The position numbers were made by a program, and so were the translations under genes. Positions 61,325 through 64,000 of a DNA stretch of 64,000 nt are shown piece by piece. Below the pieces are notes generated by a model. The model saw nothing but the letters and a program-made list of their open reading frames with translations, did not search any database and was not told where the DNA came from. Each line of letters opens with the position of its first letter. Position 1 is the first letter of the stretch. The stretch comes from Pseudomonas sp. MWU13-2105 (GTDB lineage Bacteria > Pseudomonadota > Gammaproteobacteria > Pseudomonadales > Pseudomonadaceae), in NCBI RefSeq assembly GCF_023242315.1, contig NZ_JALLIY010000005.1, positions 186,001-250,000 of the forward strand. The letters run 5' to 3'.

Positions 61325-61813
61325 TCAGTGCCGCAGCAATTTGCGCAGCGGCACACCGTCCTTGAGCACGGGGGATTTGATGACGATGTAGCTGAAGTAT
61401 TTGGAGATACCGATATTCTTGTCCAGCAGGCTTTCGATCACCTCCTGGTAATGCTGGATACTGCGGGTCATGAAGCGCACCAGGTAATCATAGCCACCAC
61501 TGATCAGATGGCATTCGAGCACTTCGTCCACTAGGCGGATATTGGACTCGAACTTGGCGAAGTCTTCGCGTTTGTGGTCGCTCAGCGTGACCTCGGTGAA
61601 GACCGTGACCGAATCGGTGATCTTCGCCAGGTTCAGGTGTGCCTTGTAGCTGGAAATGTACCCGGCCGACTCCAGCCGCTTGACCCGTTGCAGGCAGGGG
61701 CTGGCCGACAATCCCACTGCATCGGCCAGGCTCACGTTGGTCATGCGCCCATCTTTTTGCAGCTCAACCAAGATGCTGATGTCGATCCGGTCCAGTTTTA
61801 CTAAACCTTCCAT
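61325..61813 (-). CDS. Lrp/AsnC-family transcription regulator
   Basis: The 162-residue protein has the Lrp helix-turn-helix (LDRIDISILVELQKDGRMTNVSLADAVGLSASPCLQRVKRLESAGYI) and the RAM ligand domain (HLISGGYDYLVRFMTRSIQHYQEVIESLL). The nearby aminotransferase at 62611 suggests it responds to an amino acid or GABA-like compound. Confidence 0.9.
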   Translation of the reverse strand: MEGLVKLDRIDISILVELQKDGRMTNVSLADAVGLSASPCLQRVKRLESAGYISSYKAHLNLAKITDSVTVFTEVTLSDHKREDFAKFESNIRLVDEVLECHLISGGYDYLVRFMTRSIQHYQEVIESLLDKNIGISKYFSYIVIKSPVLKDGVPLRKLLRH

Positions 61814-61858
61814 TGCCTACCTCTTGACTGCCGTTTGTAAGACAATCTTCTAGCAAAA

Positions 61859-62515
61859 TCAGCGCCGTAAAGACAGCTGATGCTGCGCTACCAGATCCGC
61901 CATGCTATTGATGCAGTAGTCCGCGGCACAGGGCGAGGAGCGCTTTGCCGGGTCTCGACAGATCAGGCACACGTCCCGGGTCGCCGACCCGACGGCCGCG
62001 GGCCGGGTCACTTGCAGAACGTGCCGGACTTCAAGCTCATTGTTCTTCAGCCATTCTGGATCGAGCAAAGGATCGCTGGCCAATGAAATGAAATCATCGG
62101 GCGTGATCCCCAACCGCTCACAGAGCAGCCCTCGATCTTCCGTATCGCGGTCGCCCCGCACTAGCAAGCGATAGAACTTGCGCAGGTACAACATCGCCCC
62201 CGGCGCATCCTCGAACAGCGACCAGTTGGCTGCCGAGCGGGCAAAGCTCATCCCCTCCTCCCAACTGGCTTTCAGCCCCCAGCGTTCAGCCAGTTGGCGA
62301 TGGGCGAAACACTGCGAGCCACTGAAGCCCAGTTCTGCGAACCGAGGATAAAGCCCACGCACGACCTCGGCGTACTCAGCCAGTACCTGTTCCTTGTCCG
62401 AGTGACCGCCTCGGCTGTCGAGCAATGGTTGCAATGCCGCCCAGACCCCCGAATCGCGATCGACCAGAACCTCGTCGCAATCAATGAGCAATGCCCGATA
62501 TTCAGTCAGCCCCAT
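61859..62515 (-). CDS. HAD-superfamily hydrolase
   Basis: The 218-residue protein has HAD motif I DCDEVLVD (residues about 12-19) and haloacid-dehalogenase-like helical cap segments. Motif III/IV residues appear around VGSATRDVCLICRDPAKR; the usual acidic GDS pattern is not clear. ATG 62515 follows GGAGG at a workable distance; a TTG three codons earlier is too close. It lies between lrp and gabT on the same strand. The substrate is unknown. Confidence 0.78.
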   Translation of the reverse strand: MGLTEYRALLIDCDEVLVDRDSGVWAALQPLLDSRGGHSDKEQVLAEYAEVVRGLYPRFAELGFSGSQCFAHRQLAERWGLKASWEEGMSFARSAANWSLFEDAPGAMLYLRKFYRLLVRGDRDTEDRGLLCERLGITPDDFISLASDPLLDPEWLKNNELEVRHVLQVTRPAAVGSATRDVCLICRDPAKRSSPCAADYCINSMADLVAQHQLSLRR

Positions 62516-62610
62516 GGTGTGCAAAGCCTCCGATGATGCATTTCATCTATCCATGCTCCATAAACGCCCACGGGCGATGCCTGGTGGCAGCGCCCCGAGC
62601 GGGCACCAGC

Positions 62611-63903
62611 TCAGTTCAAGACGCGTGCCAATGCGCCGTCGAGAATTCGTAGCGCTTCGTCAATCTGTTCTTCGGTGGTCACCAGCGGAGCGAGGAAGCG
62701 CAGAACATTGCGGTAGACACCGCATTTTATGACCAGCAAACCACCGTTCCGGGCCTCGTCGATCAGGCGCTGGTTCAAGTCAGCGTCCGGGGTACGAGCC
62801 TCGTCATCCTTGACCAACTCGAGCGCCAGCATGAAACCGCTGCCGCGCACGTCGCCGATTTGCCCGTGACGCGCCTGCAAACGCAGCAGCCCCTGGCGCA
62901 AACGTTCGCCCAGTGCTGCGCCGCGAGCCAGTAATTGCTCTTGCTCAAAGGCATCGATCACCGCCAGGGCCGCGGCGCAGGACAAGGCATTGCCGCCGTA
63001 GGTGCCACCCAGGCCGCCTGGCAAAGGGGCGTCCATGATCGCCGCCTTGCCGACCACCCCCGATAGCGGCAAGCCACCCGCCAGGCTCTTGGCCACCGTC
63101 ACCAGATCCGGCTGGATCCCGGCATGCTGGAAACCGAACCATTTGCCGGTACGGCCGAAACCGGTCTGGATTTCATCGAGGATCAACACGATGCCGTGCT
63201 TTTCAGTCAGGGCTCGCAGTGCCTGAAGAAACTCCACCGGGGCCGCAAGGAACCCGCCGTCACCCTGCACGGGCTCAATGATGATGGCCGCGACCCGCTC
63301 CGCTGCCACCTGAGTCGCCAACAACTCGTCGAGCGCCTTGAGCGCCATGTCACTACTGACGCCACGATAGGCATTCGGGTAGGGGGTATGGAACACCTCC
63401 GGTGCGAAGGGGCCGAAGTTCTGCTTGTAAGGCTGGCTCATGCCGGTCAGGGTGGTGCCGAGCAGCGTGCGACCGTGGAAGCCGCCGCGAAAGGCGATAA
63501 CGGCCGAACGGTTGGTGTGGGCGCGGGCAATCTTGATCGCGTTTTCCACGGCTTCGGCGCCCGAAGTGAAGAACGCCGCTTTGTAGGCTTCCTGGCCGCC
63601 GATCATTTCGCACAGGCGTTGGGCCAGGTCGAGATAAGGCTTATAGGCAACCACCTGGAAACAGGCATGGGAGACCTTTTGCAATTGGGCCTGCACGGCC
63701 GCGACTACCTTGGGATGATTGTGGCCGATATTCAGCACACCGATACCGCCGACGAAGTCCAGGTAGCGCTTGCCGTCCACGTCCCACAATTCGGCACCCT
63801 GGGCGCGATCGATCACCAACGGGTGAGCGGTAACCAAGCCACGCGGCACGAATTGATCGCGCTGACGGAGCAAATGAGGGGTTTCGTCGACTTTGCTATT
63901 CAT
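62611..63903 (-). CDS. gabT: 4-aminobutyrate aminotransferase family protein
   Basis: The 430-residue class III aminotransferase has the PLP motifs: YLDFVGGIGVLNIGHNHPKVV, FFTSGAEAVENAIKIARAHT, FRGGFHGRTLLGTTLTG, IIEPVQGDGGF, LILDEIQTGFGRTGKWFGFQHAGIQPDLVTVAKSLAGGLPLSG (Schiff-base lysine in AKS). It moves the amino group of GABA or 5-aminovalerate to 2-oxoglutarate. No succinate-semialdehyde dehydrogenase lies next to it within the window. ATG 63903 is preferred over one four codons upstream. The remaining 97 bases to the window edge show no gene. Confidence 0.9.
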   Translation of the reverse strand: MNSKVDETPHLLRQRDQFVPRGLVTAHPLVIDRAQGAELWDVDGKRYLDFVGGIGVLNIGHNHPKVVAAVQAQLQKVSHACFQVVAYKPYLDLAQRLCEMIGGQEAYKAAFFTSGAEAVENAIKIARAHTNRSAVIAFRGGFHGRTLLGTTLTGMSQPYKQNFGPFAPEVFHTPYPNAYRGVSSDMALKALDELLATQVAAERVAAIIIEPVQGDGGFLAAPVEFLQALRALTEKHGIVLILDEIQTGFGRTGKWFGFQHAGIQPDLVTVAKSLAGGLPLSGVVGKAAIMDAPLPGGLGGTYGGNALSCAAALAVIDAFEQEQLLARGAALGERLRQGLLRLQARHGQIGDVRGSGFMLALELVKDDEARTPDADLNQRLIDEARNGGLLVIKCGVYRNVLRFLAPLVTTEEQIDEALRILDGALARVLN

Positions 63904-64000
63904 GGCATTTCCCATCGTGAGTCCGGCAACCGGGAGGTGGTTGCGATGCTGTTCAGGTTAAGCCTTGCGCGAAACGATCTACGCCGAACTTGCTCCCTGA

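Overview
The window is 64 kb of high-GC chromosome from a Pseudomonas, most likely of the fluorescens group. The basis is codon use, gene families (lhp, gabT, CigR-like, DJ-1/TetR) and Pseudomonas-type REP palindromes at many operon ends. It is a catabolic accessory region rather than core chromosome; no rRNA, tRNA, CRISPR array, phage or IS was seen.

Layout. (1) 1-6477: end of a GntR/FCD regulator, a Nudix hydrolase, a DUF1330 protein, a RibBA-like protein and a four-gene polyamine-type ABC transporter. (2) 6548-7183: an exported START-domain protein. (3) 7184-10479: a two-gene minus-strand cassette of an AAA ATPase fused to a degenerate HNH domain plus a separate intact HNH nuclease; it resembles Septu (PtuAB) but has an unusual architecture. 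(4) 10745-25793: GntR regulator and a hydroxyproline cluster. It holds 4-hydroxyproline epimerase, three-subunit D-hydroxyproline dehydrogenase, AraC regulator, amino-acid ABC transporter with an embedded aconitase X, a second proline-racemase-family enzyme, deaminase, ketoglutarate-semialdehyde dehydrogenase and pyrroline-2-carboxylate reductase. (5) 25987-27632: flavin reductase and luciferase-like monooxygenase. (6) 27786-55697: a methylated-amine island. (7) 55770-64000: GGDEF protein, DinB, two small exported proteins, TetR/DJ-1 pair, Lrp regulator, HAD phosphatase and gabT.

The methylated-amine island encodes an apparently complete route. Tmm oxidises trimethylamine to its N-oxide, Tdm demethylates it to dimethylamine, and DmmABC makes methylamine. 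GmaS, MgsABC and MgdABCD then carry methylamine through gamma-glutamylmethylamide and N-methylglutamate, releasing ammonium nitrogen to glutamate and the methyl group as a C1 unit. Two FolD and two PurU copies convert methylene-THF to formate. A two-component system, a PAS protein, an XRE-cupin regulator, an APC permease and an Amt protein accompany it. The gmaS promoter has a sigma-54 element with two NtrC-like sites upstream.

Palindromes built on GTATAC recur in front of parts 1, 4 and 5. One version (TGGTATACCA) links RibBA, flavin reductase and luciferase-like monooxygenase, which lie 25 kb apart. The other (TCGTATACGA) marks two hydroxyproline promoters. This suggests two GntR regulons and a dispersed FMN-dependent oxidation pathway of unknown substrate. 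All functions are read from sequence by eye; no database search was run.
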